64,000 bases of DNA from an uncultured Alcanivorax sp. (GCF_947258575.1 NZ_CAMYIV010000002.1:310001-374000); one strand, 5' to 3'; shown: positions 45,348 through 59,466, counted from the stretch's first letter. Numbers and translations are program-made. The notes: generated by a model from the sequence alone, not told the origin.

Positions 45348-46477
45348 TTAAAGTTGGGCGAAGAAGCCCTGTTCAATCCAGTCATGTAGCAATTCACTCC
45401 CGGCTGGCTGCAAGACGGCATCCAGCGCTTCACGGGTATAGCAGCGCTGGCGGGCCAGCAGCTGCACCAGTGGTCGTTGTTGTTCTGTCAGTGAGTAAGG
45501 CTCACCGTTTAGCCAGACAATATTGCCCTGCAAAATCAGGCGCACACTACCATGGCGCACCAGGGCGATGGATGGATCGCGCTGGCGAATATGGGCATCA
45601 TCGACGGCAAATTCAAGTCCATCCAGCCGGGGAGTGGACAGCCAGCGATAAACTGCCCGCTCAATCGCAGCCGGATTGAGCAGGTCCAGGGCGCCGCGAA
45701 CCAGTTGTTGACGGTCCCCATCGGCCAATACCGCCGGGTCTTTGGGCTCCTGCCGGTCCGCGTCAGTAAACAGCTCGCTGTCCGCATCGGCCAGGCATTC
45801 GCCGGCGATTTCCGCCATCAGCATCTGGTAATCCGGAGCCCGGAAACCCACTGACCAGGTGATGCAGTCACTGTCCTCGGCGACGCCATGGTGGGCCACG
45901 CCCGGGGGCAGGTAGAGTACATCGCCGGGGTTGGCCACGAACTCTTCACGCACCGGCATGTCGGCCAGTAACTTCAGATCTGGATGCAGCAATTTCGGCG
46001 TTTTTTCGTCGCAGACATCACCGATCTGCCAGCGGCGACTGCCGGCGGCCTGGATCAGGAAAACGTCATAGCGGTCGAAATGGGGGCCCACACTGCCACC
46101 CTTGGCGGCATAACTCATCATGATGTCTTCAAGCCGCCAGTTGGGCAGGAAAGCGAAGCTGTCCAGCAGCAGGGACACATCGGTCAGATAATGGTCCACG
46201 GACTGCACCAGCAAGGTCCAGTCCCGCTCGCCCACCTCGGCGAACACGGTTTCCTCGAACGGCCCCTGTTTGAGTTCCCAGGTGCCGCCAGCAGCGCCGC
46301 GAATGATACGGGCTTCCACATTCTCTTCCAGCGCCAGCCCGGCCAGGGTGTCCGCGTCCGGTTCATCCAGGCCGCTGGCGGCACCGGGCATGAACAGTGG
46401 CTTTTTCTGCCAGTAATCACGCAAAAACGCTGCCGGGGCAAGCGGCAGCGTGAAGGTGGGAAGGCCCGGTTCTGTCA

Positions 46478-46478
<1 letters not shown>
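45348..46478 (-). CDS. roxA: Ribosomal protein uL16 3-hydroxylase (JmjC-type oxygenase)
   Basis: A Fe(II)/2-oxoglutarate oxygenase that hydroxylates an Arg of ribosomal protein uL16 in E. coli (YcfD/RoxA). The 376 residues contain the JmjC cupin core with iron ligands His and Asp in GSVGPHFDRYDVFLIQ and the distal His in LPPGVAHHGVAE. They also contain the N-terminal FLRDYWQKKPLFMPGA entry and the C-terminal winged-helix-like domain of prokaryotic ribosomal oxygenases. Its ATG overlaps the purB stop (ATGA), the same order as in many gammaproteobacteria. Confidence 0.93.
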
Positions 46479-47935
<1,457 letters not shown>

Positions 47936-47948
47936 TTAGCGGATGCTT

Positions 47949-48113
47949 CCTGTAGGAGCCCCGCTTGAGGGGCGAACCGAGCGAAGCGAGGCGACAGCGC
48001 GAGAGGGTTGCGACAAGCGTTCCGGAGATTTGCAGGGCTCTGATTCGCCTGATCGCCCTTTGGGGGATTTCCACGCTACCGGGCGGTTCGCGGCTCGAGC
48101 GCCGCTCCTACAG
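47949..48113. repeat. REPIN-like element between hflD and purB
   Basis: CTGTAGGAGCCCCGCTTGAG (from 47950) and the inverted CTCGAGCGCCGCTCCTACAG (to 48113) are REP units facing each other. The right half (CGCCTGATCG, GGGATTTCC, GGCGGTTCGCG) matches the element at 38.2 kb, so they are two copies of one element about 165 bases long. Confidence 0.83.
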
Positions 48114-48130
48114 GTGACTTTAAGAAAGCC

Positions 48131-48769
48131 TTACAGGTTGTTGATATCTATAGACTCTATGGCGCTCAAAAGTCGCTTTCTCTGGAACAGTAACTGCCAG
48201 CGGCGGCCGCCGAGCTGGTGCCAGAGGAAGGCGGCACGCACCCCCGCCAGGAACAGGGCCCGGACCCGGGCGGCTTTGTTCTCGTCCTGCAGGTGGGCCG
48301 GTTCGCCCTTTACCTGGATCCGGAAACGGAAAGTGCCCAGGGTGTCCACATAAATGCCGGCCAAGCGATGGCAGAAGGCATCGTCCCGCACACTGCTGAA
48401 ATGGGCCTGCTGGCCATCCAGTGCCTTGAGCCGATGGCGCAGGATATTCACGGTGTCATCGGTTTTGCGCAACTTGGCCGCCAAGTGCAGCAGGGCCAGG
48501 CCGTAATTGAGCGGGCGCAGGTTGCCACCGGCGGAATCCCGGTTGAGGCTGCGGTTGAGCAGGCTGACGCCATCACGGAGCAGGGCCGGTTGTGAGTAAA
48601 TGGTGTCAAAACTCTCAGCATCCAGAGCCATGACGCCCTGCATCAGGGCTTCGAAAGCGCGTGGGTCGCAATCGCCACGCAGGGCAATGTCGTCGGCCAG
48701 CTGGGCGGCCTGAAAGACCGCTGCCAGGGCCAGAAGCTGTTGTTGTTGCGGGCTGAAGCGTTCGCTCAT
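48131..48769 (-). CDS. hflD: High-frequency lysogenization protein HflD homologue
   Basis: A 212-residue helical protein of the HflD/YcfC family, known in E. coli as a membrane-associated factor that binds lambda CII. The sequence [23 protein letters not shown], the [14 protein letters not shown] block and the ...[22 protein letters not shown]-terminal block are characteristic. Its ATG overlaps the mnmA stop (ATGA), matching the conserved mnmA-hflD-purB order. Its cellular role outside phage lysogeny is unclear. Confidence 0.9.
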   Translation of the reverse strand: MSERFSPQQQQLLALAAVFQAAQLADDIALRGDCDPRAFEALMQGVMALDAESFDTIYSQPALLRDGVSLLNRSLNRDSAGGNLRPLNYGLALLHLAAKLRKTDDTVNILRHRLKALDGQQAHFSSVRDDAFCHRLAGIYVDTLGTFRFRIQVKGEPAHLQDENKAARVRALFLAGVRAAFLWHQLGGRRWQLLFQRKRLLSAIESIDINNL

Positions 48770-49872
48770 GCGGTCTCCTCAATAACAGCACCACCCAGAC
48801 ACACAGGCCCATCGTAGAACACCACGGACTGACCTGGCGTGACCGCGCGTTGGGGGTCGTCAAACACCACGTGAACACGGCCATTGCCGGCGTCGCTGAC
48901 GGTGCAGGCCTGGTCCGGTTGCCGGTAGCGGGTCTTGGCGGTGAGTCGGGCGGGCAGCGCCGGCGGTGCCAGGGCGACCCACTGCATGGGGGCGCTGGTC
49001 AGTTCACGGCTGTAAAGCAACGGGTGATCCGTGCCCTGAACGGCGATCAGCACGTTGAGCTCAAGGTCCTTGCCGGCCACATACCAGGGTGCATCGCCGG
49101 CGTTGGCAAGACCGCCAATGCCCAGGCCCTGGCGCTGGCCCAGGGTGTAATACATGAGTCCGTCGTGATCGCCGATCACATTGCCATGGTCATCCTCGAT
49201 CTTGCCAGGCTGGGCGGGCAGGTACTGTTCGAGAAAATCCTTGAAGCGTCGTTCACCAATGAAGCAGATCCCGGTGGAATCCTTCTTCTTGTGGTTGGCA
49301 AAGCCCTTTTCTTCGGCGATGCGACGGACTTCCGGCTTTTCCAGGTCACCCAGGGGGAACAGGGTGCGCTCGAACTTGCGGTGATCCACGGCGTGGAGGA
49401 AATAGGTCTGGTCCTTGTTGGTATCCACAGCTCGCAGCAGGCGCCCCTTGCCGTCGTGGCTCACCTGGGAATAGTGACCGGTAGCAATGTAGTCCGCGCC
49501 CAGGGTGATGGCGTGATCCAGAAACGCCTGAAACTTGATTTCCTTGTTGCAGAGGATGTCCGGGTTGGGGGTACGCCCGGCCCTGTACTCGGCCAGGAAG
49601 TGCTCGAACACCCGGTCCCAGTACTCCGCAGCAAAATTCGCCGTATGCAGTTCGATACCCAGTACGCCCGCTACCTGCATGGCATCCATCAGGTCTTCCC
49701 GGGCGGTGCAGTAGTCGGTGCCATCGTCCTCGTCCCAGTTCTTCATGAACAGGCCTTCGACGTGATAACCCGCATCCAGCAGACGCGCCGCGGCCACCGA
49801 GGAATCAACGCCGCCGGACATGCCGACGATCACATGGGTGTCTTGTGGGGCTTTTGCGGAAACTTGGCTCAT
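48766..49872 (-). CDS. mnmA: tRNA-specific 2-thiouridylase
   Basis: Thiolates the wobble uridine U34 of Lys, Glu and Gln tRNAs. The 368 residues contain the ATP PP-loop [12 protein letters not shown] (about 17-28), the catalytic Cys in [12 protein letters not shown], and the second Cys in [13 protein letters not shown], the disulfide pair used in persulfide chemistry. AAGG is 8 bases before ATG 49872. It is followed by hflD with overlap and preceded by nudJ after 15 bases. Confidence 0.96.
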   Translation of the reverse strand: MSQVSAKAPQDTHVIVGMSGGVDSSVAAARLLDAGYHVEGLFMKNWDEDDGTDYCTAREDLMDAMQVAGVLGIELHTANFAAEYWDRVFEHFLAEYRAGRTPNPDILCNKEIKFQAFLDHAITLGADYIATGHYSQVSHDGKGRLLRAVDTNKDQTYFLHAVDHRKFERTLFPLGDLEKPEVRRIAEEKGFANHKKKDSTGICFIGERRFKDFLEQYLPAQPGKIEDDHGNVIGDHDGLMYYTLGQRQGLGIGGLANAGDAPWYVAGKDLELNVLIAVQGTDHPLLYSRELTSAPMQWVALAPPALPARLTAKTRYRQPDQACTVSDAGNGRVHVVFDDPQRAVTPGQSVVFYDGPVCLGGAVIEETA

Positions 49873-49887
49873 GGTGCTGCCTTCATC

Positions 49888-50355
49888 TCAGCCGCGTTGC
49901 AGCGGCCAGGGGTGCTGATAGATGGTGTCCAGTGGCAGGCGCCGGCCTGACAGGTAGTCATCCAGGCATTTTTCCACCAGGGCACTACGGTGTTGGGGGC
50001 GGCGGCTGCGTAGTTCGTCCGGTGTCAGCCATTCGGCGCCAAGAATACCGGTATCCAGCTTCTGGCCCGGGTCATGGCTGACAGGCCTGGCCACAAAACA
50101 GGTGCGGTAGTAGACCCCGGCGCCGCGGAAGGGCTGGAAGATATACCAGCCCAGCAGGTCGGTGATTTCCACCTGCCAGGCGGTTTCTTCCAGGGTTTCC
50201 CGGTAGGCCGCTTGCATCAGGTTTTCACCGAATTCCACATGCCCGGCGGGCTGGTTCAGCACTTCCTGGCCCTTGCTCATTTCCCGAACAAAGAGGAAGC
50301 GCCCGTCTTGTTCCACCACACAGGCCACAGTAATGTGCGGCTCAAAGCTGTTCAT
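49888..50355 (-). CDS. nudJ: Nudix hydrolase, NudJ type (thiamine pyrophosphate/nucleotide phosphatase)
   Basis: A 155-residue Nudix protein. The Nudix box is GHVEFGENLMQAAYRETLEETAW, with the three catalytic Glu residues of REx2EE present. The N-terminus PHITVACVVEQDGRFLFVRE and the LLGWYIFQPF segment are typical of NudJ (YmfB), which hydrolyses HMP-PP, TPP and nucleoside triphosphates. ATG 50355 is chosen from similarity; the longer reading upstream crosses the divergent moaC promoter. It is first gene of the mnmA operon. Confidence 0.88.
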   Translation of the reverse strand: MNSFEPHITVACVVEQDGRFLFVREMSKGQEVLNQPAGHVEFGENLMQAAYRETLEETAWQVEITDLLGWYIFQPFRGAGVYYRTCFVARPVSHDPGQKLDTGILGAEWLTPDELRSRRPQHRSALVEKCLDDYLSGRRLPLDTIYQHPWPLQRG

Positions 50356-50489
50356 AGCAACCCTACCGGTACTGGCCCCGTCCAAATGGGGCACAATAAT
50401 AACGCAATCCGTTCTGTCACCATGGATCCAGACGGACAATAAAGGCGGGAATGGTAGCGCAGCAGCGCCACAGACAACAGGAGTGATCA

Positions 50490-50990
50490 ATGCCCGGTGA
50501 CCGGTTTACCCACCTGGATGACCAGGGACGCGCCCAGATGGTGGACGTGACCGACAAGGCGCAAACGCAGCGAGAGGCGACCGCCCGGGCGCGCATTCGC
50601 ATGCAGCCGCAAACCCTGGCAATGATCCGCGATAAGCGGCATCCCAAGGGGGATGTGATTGCCACCGCGCGTATCGCCGGTATCCAGGCGGCCAAGAAAA
50701 CCTGGGATCTGATCCCCATGTGTCACCCCCTGTTGCTTAGCAAGGTGACGGTTGCGATTGAAGAAGCGGGGCAAGATGGCTTGGAAATTCTCACCACCTG
50801 CAAGCTCAAGGGGGTGACTGGTGTGGAAATGGAGGCGCTTACGGCGGCCTCGGTGGCCGCACTGACACTCTATGACATGTGCAAGGCGGTGGATCGTGGC
50901 ATGGTGATTGAAGAGATCTGTTTGCTGGAGAAGAGCGGTGGTCGCAGTGGCCATTACCAGCGAGAGGATTGCGAACTGGGCGACGAGTGA
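50490..50990 (+). CDS. moaC: Cyclic pyranopterin monophosphate synthase
   Basis: Converts the MoaA product to cPMP in molybdenum cofactor synthesis. The 166 residues show MVDVTDK, the conserved [10 protein letters not shown] and the active-site segment [15 protein letters not shown] with the catalytic Lys. AGGAG precedes the ATG. First of the overlapping moaCDE operon. moaA is not in the window. I see no Moco riboswitch in the 134-base leader, only a short GCCCC/GGGGC hairpin near 50378-50396. Confidence 0.95.
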   Translation: MPGDRFTHLDDQGRAQMVDVTDKAQTQREATARARIRMQPQTLAMIRDKRHPKGDVIATARIAGIQAAKKTWDLIPMCHPLLLSKVTVAIEEAGQDGLEILTTCKLKGVTGVEMEALTAASVAALTLYDMCKAVDRGMVIEEICLLEKSGGRSGHYQREDCELGDE

Positions 50991-51244
50991 TGATAGAAGT
51001 GCGTTTTTTTGCAGCCCTGCGCGAGCGGGTCGGCAACGACAATATGACGGTATCGCCACCGGAAACGGTTAATACAGTAGCGAAGCTGGCGGACTGGCTG
51101 ACAGAACAGGACCCGCGAGTCGCTCAGGCGCTGGCCGCCACGCCGCGGCGTATGGTGGCAGTGAATGAAGTGCTGGCTACCGAGGATGCGGCGATTTGCG
51201 ACGGTGATGTGGTTGCCCTGTTCCCTCCGGTGACCGGCGGATGA
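50990..51244 (+). CDS. moaD: Molybdopterin synthase small subunit
   Basis: An 84-residue ubiquitin-like sulfur carrier that donates its C-terminal thiocarboxylate for dithiolene formation. IEVRFFAALRERVG at the start, VAVNEVLA in the middle and the diagnostic C-terminal FPPVTGG are present, so the Gly-Gly end is intact. ATG 50990 shares its A with the moaC stop TGA, and the gene ends in an overlap with moaE, so stoichiometry is probably set by coupling. Confidence 0.95.
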   Translation: MIEVRFFAALRERVGNDNMTVSPPETVNTVAKLADWLTEQDPRVAQALAATPRRMVAVNEVLATEDAAICDGDVVALFPPVTGG

Positions 51245-51714
51245 AAACCCGTATCGAGATTCGTAATGGGCCACTGGATAGTACCGAGCCGGCCGCATGG
51301 CTGGGTGATGCCGGTCTCAGCGGTGCCCAGGTGCAGTTTGCCGGGCAGGTGCGCGATGAGCAGGGCAGGGTGGAAGCGCTCCATCTGGAGCATTATCCGG
51401 GGATGACAGAGTCGGTGCTGAGCACCATTGTCGAGCAGGCCGCAACGCAGTGGCACCTTAATGGTGCCTGGGTTGTGCACCGGGTTGGCACGATATCGCC
51501 TGGTGACGACATCGTTCAGGTAGCGGTAAGTGCCGCTCACAGACAGGCCGCCTTCGAGGCCTGTGCGTTTATCATGGATTTGCTGAAAACCCGGGCACCG
51601 TTCTGGAAGAAAGAGCTTATCGGCGGCCGCTGGTTTTGGGTCGAGGCCCGCGAGCGGGATGCCGAGGCCGCGGCCGCCTGGCTGCAGGGGCTTTCGGGGC
51701 ATGAATTGCCGTAG
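51241..51714 (+). CDS. moaE: Molybdopterin synthase large subunit
   Basis: Catalytic subunit converting cPMP to molybdopterin with MoaD. The 157 residues have GAQVQFAGQVRD, LHLEHYPGMTE, the VHRVGTISPGDDIV block and the active-site Lys pair APFWKKELIGGRWF. It overlaps moaD by four bases. Its last 98 bases are also the antisense of the end of rluE, an unusually long convergent coding overlap. Confidence 0.94.
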   Translation: MKTRIEIRNGPLDSTEPAAWLGDAGLSGAQVQFAGQVRDEQGRVEALHLEHYPGMTESVLSTIVEQAATQWHLNGAWVVHRVGTISPGDDIVQVAVSAAHRQAAFEACAFIMDLLKTRAPFWKKELIGGRWFWVEARERDAEAAAAWLQGLSGHELP

Positions 51715-52240
51715 AGTGCCATTTTCCGGGAGCCAGGCCGGTCAAGTCCCAGTCGCCGATCTGCCAGCGAACCAGGCGCAGGGTGGGGTAGCCAATGGCC
51801 GCCGTCATGCGTCGTACCTGCCGGTTTCGACCTTCGTCTATGGTGAGTCTCAGCCAGCTATCCGTTACCGTTTTACGAGTCCTGACCGGGGGGTGGCGCG
51901 GCCATAGATCGGGTGCCGGGATGGCTTCCACCTTGGCTGGCCGACAGGGACCGTCCTTGAGAGTGATCCCCTGGCGCAGTTTTTGCAGTTCCTGCTCCCC
52001 GGGCGTACCTTCCACCTGCACCAGATAGGTCTTGGGCAGATGAAAGCGCGGCTGGCTGATGCGTGCCTGCAGGGGACCGTCATCGGTTAGCAACAGCAGC
52101 CCTTCAGAATCCCAGTCCAGCCGCCCGGCCGGGTACACACCGGGTACTGGCACGAACTCGCGCAACGTTCGGCGCCCCTGATCGTCGCTGAACTGGGAAA
52201 GGACCTGAAAGGGTTTGTTGAGCAAAATCAGTTGCGCCAT
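51617..52240 (-). CDS. rluE: 23S rRNA pseudouridine synthase RluE
   Basis: RsuA-family pseudouridine synthase, about 207 residues, matching RluE (23S U2457) rather than RsuA because there is no N-terminal S4 domain: it starts directly at QLILLNKPFQVLSQFS. The catalytic Asp lies in VYPAGRLDWDSEGLLLLT; EGRNRQVRRMTAAIGYPTLRLVR is the second hallmark. ATG 52240 is preferred (CAGG upstream) over one four codons earlier. The C-terminal 35 residues are a basic Pro/Arg-rich tail encoded antisense to moaE, longer than the family needs. Confidence 0.9.
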   Translation of the reverse strand: MAQLILLNKPFQVLSQFSDDQGRRTLREFVPVPGVYPAGRLDWDSEGLLLLTDDGPLQARISQPRFHLPKTYLVQVEGTPGEQELQKLRQGITLKDGPCRPAKVEAIPAPDLWPRHPPVRTRKTVTDSWLRLTIDEGRNRQVRRMTAAIGYPTLRLVRWQIGDWDLTGLAPGKWHSTAIHAPKAPAARRPRPRHPARGPRPKTSGRR

Positions 52241-52318
52241 ATGGCCTGACATTCCTGATGGCTGTCATTGATGATTTGAGTCGCGTTACCGGGTGGCTAC
52301 GCTAACAAGGGTAGGCGG

Positions 52319-52335
52319 TCGGTGCTATACTCGCC
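52319..52335 (+). promoter_or_regulatory. Extended -10 promoter element of idh
   Basis: TCGGTGCTATACTCGCC contains an extended -10 (TGC-TATACT, -10 at 52326-52331). No good -35 lies 17 bases upstream. The same 17 bases occur before icd at 54924-54940. A start near 52338 gives a leader of about 120 bases. Confidence 0.65.
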
Positions 52336-52395
52336 AGCTGATGCAGAATACGGTTTATCTGGAGGGAGCACTCCTGTTCGGTCTCGCTGATCTGA

Positions 52396-54681
<2,286 letters not shown>

Positions 54682-54699
54682 GCGTCAGATGCAAAGATA

Positions 54700-54724
54700 A
54701 AAGCCGGCGAAAGCCGGTTTTTTT
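54700..54724 (+). terminator. Terminator of idh
   Basis: AAAAG-CCGGC (to 54708), loop GAAA, GCCGG (54713-54717), then a run of seven T. A strong factor-independent terminator 19 bases past the idh stop. Confidence 0.9.
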
Positions 54725-54923
54725 CTGTCAGGCGGTACCCGTTATGCGGTAACCGCATTGCTGAGCCTGTCCCTGTTTGCCCACTCCGGGCATGCTGGCA
54801 CTTCTGAGCATCATTGCGGTGATTTCGCTTCTGTGGAAGAGGATTTGAACGATCTGAGGAGCCGCAGAGGAGGGCAGAATCACGGTGAACCCGGCTTTGC
54901 CCTTGATGTCCGCGAGCTTCATC

Positions 54924-54940
54924 TCGGTGCTATACTCGCC
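54924..54940 (+). promoter_or_regulatory. Extended -10 promoter element of icd
   Basis: TCGGTGCTATACTCGCC, identical to the idh element, with TATACT at 54931-54936. A start near 54943 gives a leader of about 40 bases to the icd ATG. No recognisable -35. Confidence 0.65.
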
Positions 54941-54982
54941 GACAGGCGCCTAATTCGCTTTTATTCAGAGGGAGTAGTGTAG

Positions 54983-56245
54983 ATGGGATACCAAAAGATC
55001 ACGGTCCCCGCAGACGGTGACAAAATCACAGTCAATGCGGACCTGTCCCTGAATGTCCCCAACCACCCGATTATTCCTTATATCGAAGGGGACGGCATTG
55101 GTGTTGATATCTCACCAGTGATGATGAACGTGGTGAATGCCGCAATTGAAAAAGCCTATGGAACCAAGCGTGGCATTACCTGGATGGAAGTCTATGCCGG
55201 GGAAAAGGCCACCGTCGTCTACGGGCCCGATGTCTGGCTGCCTGAAGAGACCCTGGAAGCGCTGCGTGAATTCACCGTGGGTATCAAGGGACCGCTCACC
55301 ACCCCGGTAGGTGGTGGCATCCGCTCTTTGAACGTGGCCCTGCGTCAGGAGCTCGATCTTTACACCTGTATGCGCCCGGTACGCTACTTTGAAGGGGTTC
55401 CGAGCCCGGTGGTTCACCCCGAACTGACCGACATGATCATCTTCCGCGAGAACTCCGAAGATATCTATGCGGGTATCGAATGGGCGGCGGACAGCCCGGA
55501 AGCGACCAAACTGATCCGTTTTCTGCGTGAGGAAATGGGCGTGACCCAGATTCGATTCCCGGAAGGCTGCGGTATCGGCATCAAGCCGGTGTCCCGTGAA
55601 GGGACGCAGCGACTGGTTCGCAAGGCGATCCAGTACGCCATCGATAACGACAAGGATTCTGTCACCCTGGTGCACAAAGGCAACATCATGAAGTACACCG
55701 AGGGGGCCTTTAAAGACTGGGGGTATCAGCTTGCCGGCGACCGTTTCGGCGCTGAATTGCTGGATGGCGGCCCCTGGATGACCATGAAGAACCCGCGTAC
55801 CGGCAAGGAAATCATCATCAAGGATGTGATTGCGGATGCTTTCCTCCAGCAGATCCTCATGCGTCCAGCCGACTACAGCGTGATTGCCACCCTGAACCTG
55901 AATGGGGACTACATCTCCGATGCCCTGGCAGCGGAAGTGGGCGGTATCGGCATCGCGCCGGGCGCCAACATCGGTGGCTCCGTGTCCCTGTTCGAGGCGA
56001 CCCACGGTACTGCACCGAAGTACGCCGGTCAGGACAAGGTGAACCCCGGGTCTCTGATCCTGTCAGCGGAAATGATGCTGCGGCACATGGGTTGGAATGA
56101 TGCCGCCGACCTCATCATCAATGGTGTGGAAGGGGCCATTGCCGCCAAGACCGTGACCTACGACTTCGAGAGGCTGATGCCGGATGCCACGTTGCTGAAG
56201 TGCTCTGAATTCGGTGATGCAGTGATTGAGCATATGGGTATCTGA
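54983..56245 (+). CDS. icd: Dimeric NADP-dependent isocitrate dehydrogenase
   Basis: Homodimeric isocitrate dehydrogenase of the E. coli type, 420 residues. [16 protein letters not shown] at the N-terminus, the substrate loop [16 protein letters not shown] (its Ser is the AceK phosphorylation site in E. coli), the NADP-selecting Lys/Tyr region near [19 protein letters not shown], and catalytic Asp in [16 protein letters not shown] precedes the ATG. Having this next to the monomeric isoenzyme, with the same -10 sequence, suggests parallel expression. Phosphorylation control would need aceK, not seen here. Confidence 0.96.
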   Translation: MGYQKITVPADGDKITVNADLSLNVPNHPIIPYIEGDGIGVDISPVMMNVVNAAIEKAYGTKRGITWMEVYAGEKATVVYGPDVWLPEETLEALREFTVGIKGPLTTPVGGGIRSLNVALRQELDLYTCMRPVRYFEGVPSPVVHPELTDMIIFRENSEDIYAGIEWAADSPEATKLIRFLREEMGVTQIRFPEGCGIGIKPVSREGTQRLVRKAIQYAIDNDKDSVTLVHKGNIMKYTEGAFKDWGYQLAGDRFGAELLDGGPWMTMKNPRTGKEIIIKDVIADAFLQQILMRPADYSVIATLNLNGDYISDALAAEVGGIGIAPGANIGGSVSLFEATHGTAPKYAGQDKVNPGSLILSAEMMLRHMGWNDAADLIINGVEGAIAAKTVTYDFERLMPDATLLKCSEFGDAVIEHMGI

Positions 56246-56272
56246 TCAGCCAGATACCCACTCATGGTGCTA

Positions 56273-56536
56273 TCAGGAAGGCGTCGACTGTTTTTCAGCG
56301 GCGCCTTCTTCGTTATCGGCTTCCACGTATTCCCCATCAGCACGAAGATTGACGGCATGAAAGCCCTTGTTGGCCGGCTGAACCTCGTATTCCACGGGTT
56401 GGCCTGCCTTCAGGCTCTTGTAGCCCTCCATCTGGATATAGGAGTAGTGGACGAACAGATCCTCTCCCCCTTCATCTGGCCTGACAAACCCGTACCCCTT
56501 GGCATTGTTAAACCACTTTACTCGTCCCGTTGCCAT
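56273..56536 (-). CDS. cspD: Cold-shock-domain protein CspD
   Basis: An 87-residue single cold-shock domain: MATGRVKWFNNAKGYGFVRPDEGGEDLFVHYSYI (shown in part), with RNP1 (KGYGFV) and RNP2 (LFVHY), then an acidic C-terminal tail (EYVEADNEEGAAEK). CspD in E. coli inhibits replication by binding single-stranded DNA in stationary phase. The divergent cspD-clpS-clpA order is conserved in gammaproteobacteria. ATG 56536 is supported by GGAAGG. It is convergent with icd, only 27 bases apart. Confidence 0.92.
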   Translation of the reverse strand: MATGRVKWFNNAKGYGFVRPDEGGEDLFVHYSYIQMEGYKSLKAGQPVEYEVQPANKGFHAVNLRADGEYVEADNEEGAAEKQSTPS

Positions 56537-56761
56537 GGTCCTTCCCTCTTGCCTATCCAATGGCTGTCATTGTTTGTTGTTATCCCCGGGCCGACTGCTA
56601 CGGTAAACTGGTAACCGGAGTTATCGTGCAACTTTTAAACATGCGTCGCAGGGTGTCAAGCCCGTGAAATATTTACGGGCAGGGATTGAAAAATCCGTTA
56701 CCGCCCATCATTTCTTCATTGCCTGCTGACGCCAGCAGGGTTACAACGGTTTTGAGGCATT

Positions 56762-57148
56762 ATGAACTGGCAACAACAAGGGCACTCGGTGATGGCTCAC
56801 GGAAAAGATGATCTCCGTAACGGGCCTGCAGATTCCCCTTCCGACCCGGATCGCCATGGTGATCTGGCGGTGGAAGAGGCCAGGCCGAAGTTGAAGCCCC
56901 CCTCCATGTACAAGGTGTTGATGCTCAATGATGACTACACCCCCATGGATTTTGTGGTAGAGATACTGGAAGACTTCTTCAATCTGGGCCGCGAGCAGGC
57001 AACCCGTGTGATGCTTACGGTCCATACTGAAGGAAAGGCGGTGTGCGGGGTGTATCCCCAGGATATCGCCGAAACGAAAGCCACTCAGGTGGTGGAATAT
57101 GCCCGTGAAAATCAGCATCCGCTGATGTGTCAGGTGGAGAAGGCCTGA
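56762..57148 (+). CDS. clpS: ATP-dependent Clp protease adaptor ClpS
   Basis: N-recognin that binds proteins with N-terminal Leu, Phe, Trp or Tyr and hands them to ClpAP. The 128 residues comprise a disordered N-terminal extension (about 1-45, which enters the ClpA pore) and the core. The core has [18 protein letters not shown] (Asn and Asp that grip the alpha-amino group), [16 protein letters not shown] (substrate His) and [17 protein letters not shown] is 6 bases before ATG 56762; an ATG at 56792 is a weaker choice. It is followed by clpA after 47 bases. Confidence 0.95.
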   Translation: MNWQQQGHSVMAHGKDDLRNGPADSPSDPDRHGDLAVEEARPKLKPPSMYKVLMLNDDYTPMDFVVEILEDFFNLGREQATRVMLTVHTEGKAVCGVYPQDIAETKATQVVEYARENQHPLMCQVEKA

Positions 57149-57195
57149 TTCAGGCCCCCCAGCTGAATGTCCGGGTACTGCAGTGAGGTAGCCTT

Positions 57196-59460
57196 ATGCT
57201 CAGCAAAGAACTGGAAATGACGCTCAACGAAGCGTTCCGCCACGCACGTAGCCACCGGCATGAATTCATGACCGTTGAGCATTTGCTGCTGGCGCTGCTG
57301 GATAACGAGGCGGCCGTCGAGGTTCTGCGTGCCTGTAGCGCAGATCTGGAGGAACTGCGCGATTCGTTAAGCCAGTTTATCGAGGATTCCACGCCGTTAT
57401 TGCCGGAAAGCGACCCGGACCGCGATACCCAGCCAACCCTGGGCTTCCAGCGGGTGCTGCAGCGTGCGGTGTTCAGCGTGCAATCTTCCGGCAAGAAAGA
57501 AGTGACCGGCGCCAATGTGGTGGTGGCCATCTTCAATGAGCAGGAAAGCCAGGCAGTGTATTTCCTCAACTGTCAGGATATCCATCGCCTGGATGTGGTG
57601 AATTTCATTGCTCACGGCATCTCCCAGGTGCAGGACGCGGAGCCGTCCATGGAGGCGGAACAGGACATGGAGAACGGCGGTGAGAGCGCGCCAGCCAGTG
57701 CCCTGGAAAACTACGCCAGCAACCTGAATGAACTGGCCCGCGCTGATCGCATTGATCCGCTGGTGGGTCGGGCTTTCGAGATTGAGCGGGCAGCGCAGAT
57801 TCTCTGCCGTCGCCGCAAGAACAACCCGCTGCTGGTCGGCGAGCCCGGTGTCGGCAAAACGGCCATCGCCGAAGGGCTGGCCCGCATGATCGTGGAAGAG
57901 AAGGTACCGGCACCGCTGCTGGATGCCACCGTCTACTCGCTGGATCTGGGCGCATTGCTGGCTGGCACCAAGTACCGGGGCGATTTCGAGAAGCGCCTGA
58001 AATCGGTACTGGCGGAGCTCAAGAAAGACCCGAACTCGATTCTCTTTATCGATGAGATTCACACCATCATTGGCGCGGGCGCGGCCTCCGGTGGCGTTAT
58101 GGATGCCTCCAATCTGCTCAAACCGATGCTGGCCAGCGGTGAACTCAAGTGCATGGGCTCGACCACCTTCCAGGAATACCGGGGCGTGTTCGAGAAGGAC
58201 CGTGCCTTGTCACGTCGCTTCCAGAAGATCGATGTGGTGGAGCCCTCCGTGGAAGATACCGTGGGGATTCTCAAGGGGCTGAAAAGTCGTTTCGAGAAGC
58301 ATCATGATGTGAGCTACAGCGATGCGGCCCTGAAAGCGGCGGCGGAACTGAGTGCCCGTTATATCAATGATCGCTACCTGCCTGACAAGGCCATCGACGT
58401 AATCGACGAGGTAGGGGCCTGGCAGCGCCTGCGCCCGGAAGATCAGCGCAAGCACACCATCGACGAATCCGATGTGGAAGACATGGTGGCGAAGATTGCC
58501 CGCATTCCTCCCAAGCAGGTGTCCTCGTCTGACAAGGAGCTGCTGCGCAACCTGGAGCGGGACCTGAAGATGACCGTGTTCGGCCAGGAAGAGGCCATCG
58601 ACACCATCTCGGCAGCCATCAAGTTGTCCCGTGCCGGCCTCAAGGGTGAGCACAAGCCCATTGGTAGCTTCATGTTTGCCGGCCCCACCGGCGTCGGCAA
58701 GACCGAAGTTAGCCGTCAGCTTGCCCGGGCTCTCGGTGTCGAACTGGTGCGGTTTGACATGTCCGAGTACATGGAGCGTCACACCGTGAGCCGGTTGATT
58801 GGTGCGCCGCCAGGGTATGTGGGTTACGACCAGGGCGGGCTGTTGACTGAAGCAGTGACCAAGACGCCGCACTGTGTGCTGTTGCTGGACGAAATCGAGA
58901 AGGCCCACCCTGAGGTGTTCAATATCCTGTTGCAGGTGATGGATAACGCCACCCTGACCGATAACAACGGTCGCAAGGCGGACTTCCGTAATGTGATTTT
59001 GATCATGACCACCAACGCCGGCGCAGAGGTCCTCAACAAGCGTTCTATCGGCTTTACCGAGCAGGACAACAGCACGGACGGTATGGAGGTGCTGAAGAAG
59101 GTATTCACGCCCGAATTCCGCAATCGCCTGGATGGCACCATCCAGTTTCTGCCGCTCACCAGCGAGGTTATTCTCGGTGTGGTGGACAAATTCCTGGTGG
59201 AACTGCAGGCGCAGCTGGACGAGAAGGGTGTGGTGCTCAACGTGGACAAGGCCGCCCGAACCTGGCTGGCAGACAAGGGCTACGACAAGGATATGGGTGC
59301 CCGCCCCATGGCACGCCTGATCCAGGAGCAGCTCAAGAAGCCGCTGGCGGAAAAATTGCTGTTCGGCGAATTGTCCGAGAACGGTGGGCAGGTCGATGTG
59401 ACCGAGAAGGATGGCCAGCTGTCGCTCACCGTAAAGGCGGCGGAACCGGAGCCAGCATAA
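57196..59460 (+). CDS. clpA: ATP-dependent Clp protease ATPase subunit ClpA
   Basis: AAA+ unfoldase of ClpAP, 754 residues. N-domain (about 1-140) binding ClpS; D1 with Walker [11 protein letters not shown] (about 214-223), Walker [14 protein letters not shown]2 with Walker [11 protein letters not shown] (about 495-504), Walker [13 protein letters not shown]; and the IGF loop in RSIGFTEQ (about 618-620) that docks on ClpP. It lacks the coiled-coil middle domain of ClpB. clpP is not in the window. Its mRNA ends in the heptamer/terminator element. Confidence 0.96.
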   Translation: MLSKELEMTLNEAFRHARSHRHEFMTVEHLLLALLDNEAAVEVLRACSADLEELRDSLSQFIEDSTPLLPESDPDRDTQPTLGFQRVLQRAVFSVQSSGKKEVTGANVVVAIFNEQESQAVYFLNCQDIHRLDVVNFIAHGISQVQDAEPSMEAEQDMENGGESAPASALENYASNLNELARADRIDPLVGRAFEIERAAQILCRRRKNNPLLVGEPGVGKTAIAEGLARMIVEEKVPAPLLDATVYSLDLGALLAGTKYRGDFEKRLKSVLAELKKDPNSILFIDEIHTIIGAGAASGGVMDASNLLKPMLASGELKCMGSTTFQEYRGVFEKDRALSRRFQKIDVVEPSVEDTVGILKGLKSRFEKHHDVSYSDAALKAAAELSARYINDRYLPDKAIDVIDEVGAWQRLRPEDQRKHTIDESDVEDMVAKIARIPPKQVSSSDKELLRNLERDLKMTVFGQEEAIDTISAAIKLSRAGLKGEHKPIGSFMFAGPTGVGKTEVSRQLARALGVELVRFDMSEYMERHTVSRLIGAPPGYVGYDQGGLLTEAVTKTPHCVLLLDEIEKAHPEVFNILLQVMDNATLTDNNGRKADFRNVILIMTTNAGAEVLNKRSIGFTEQDNSTDGMEVLKKVFTPEFRNRLDGTIQFLPLTSEVILGVVDKFLVELQAQLDEKGVVLNVDKAARTWLADKGYDKDMGARPMARLIQEQLKKPLAEKLLFGELSENGGQVDVTEKDGQLSLTVKAAEPEPA

Positions 59461-59466
59461 AGAGAA

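Larger units (their letters stand above)
54682..54982. other. Intergenic region idh-icd, no gene found
   Basis: These 301 bases hold the idh terminator (54700-54724) and the icd promoter (54924-54940). Two short open frames, one per strand (about 54728-54922 minus and 54758-54982 plus), lack ribosome sites or recognisable family features and overlap the promoter, so I do not call them genes. Confidence 0.7.

Noticed and set aside
50356-50489. Molybdenum cofactor riboswitch before moaC
   Set aside because: Only a short hairpin is visible; the conserved multi-stem Moco element is not recognisable.
54728-54982. Two small open frames between idh and icd
   Set aside because: No ribosome site or similarity; one runs into the icd promoter and the other lies on the opposite strand over the same bases.
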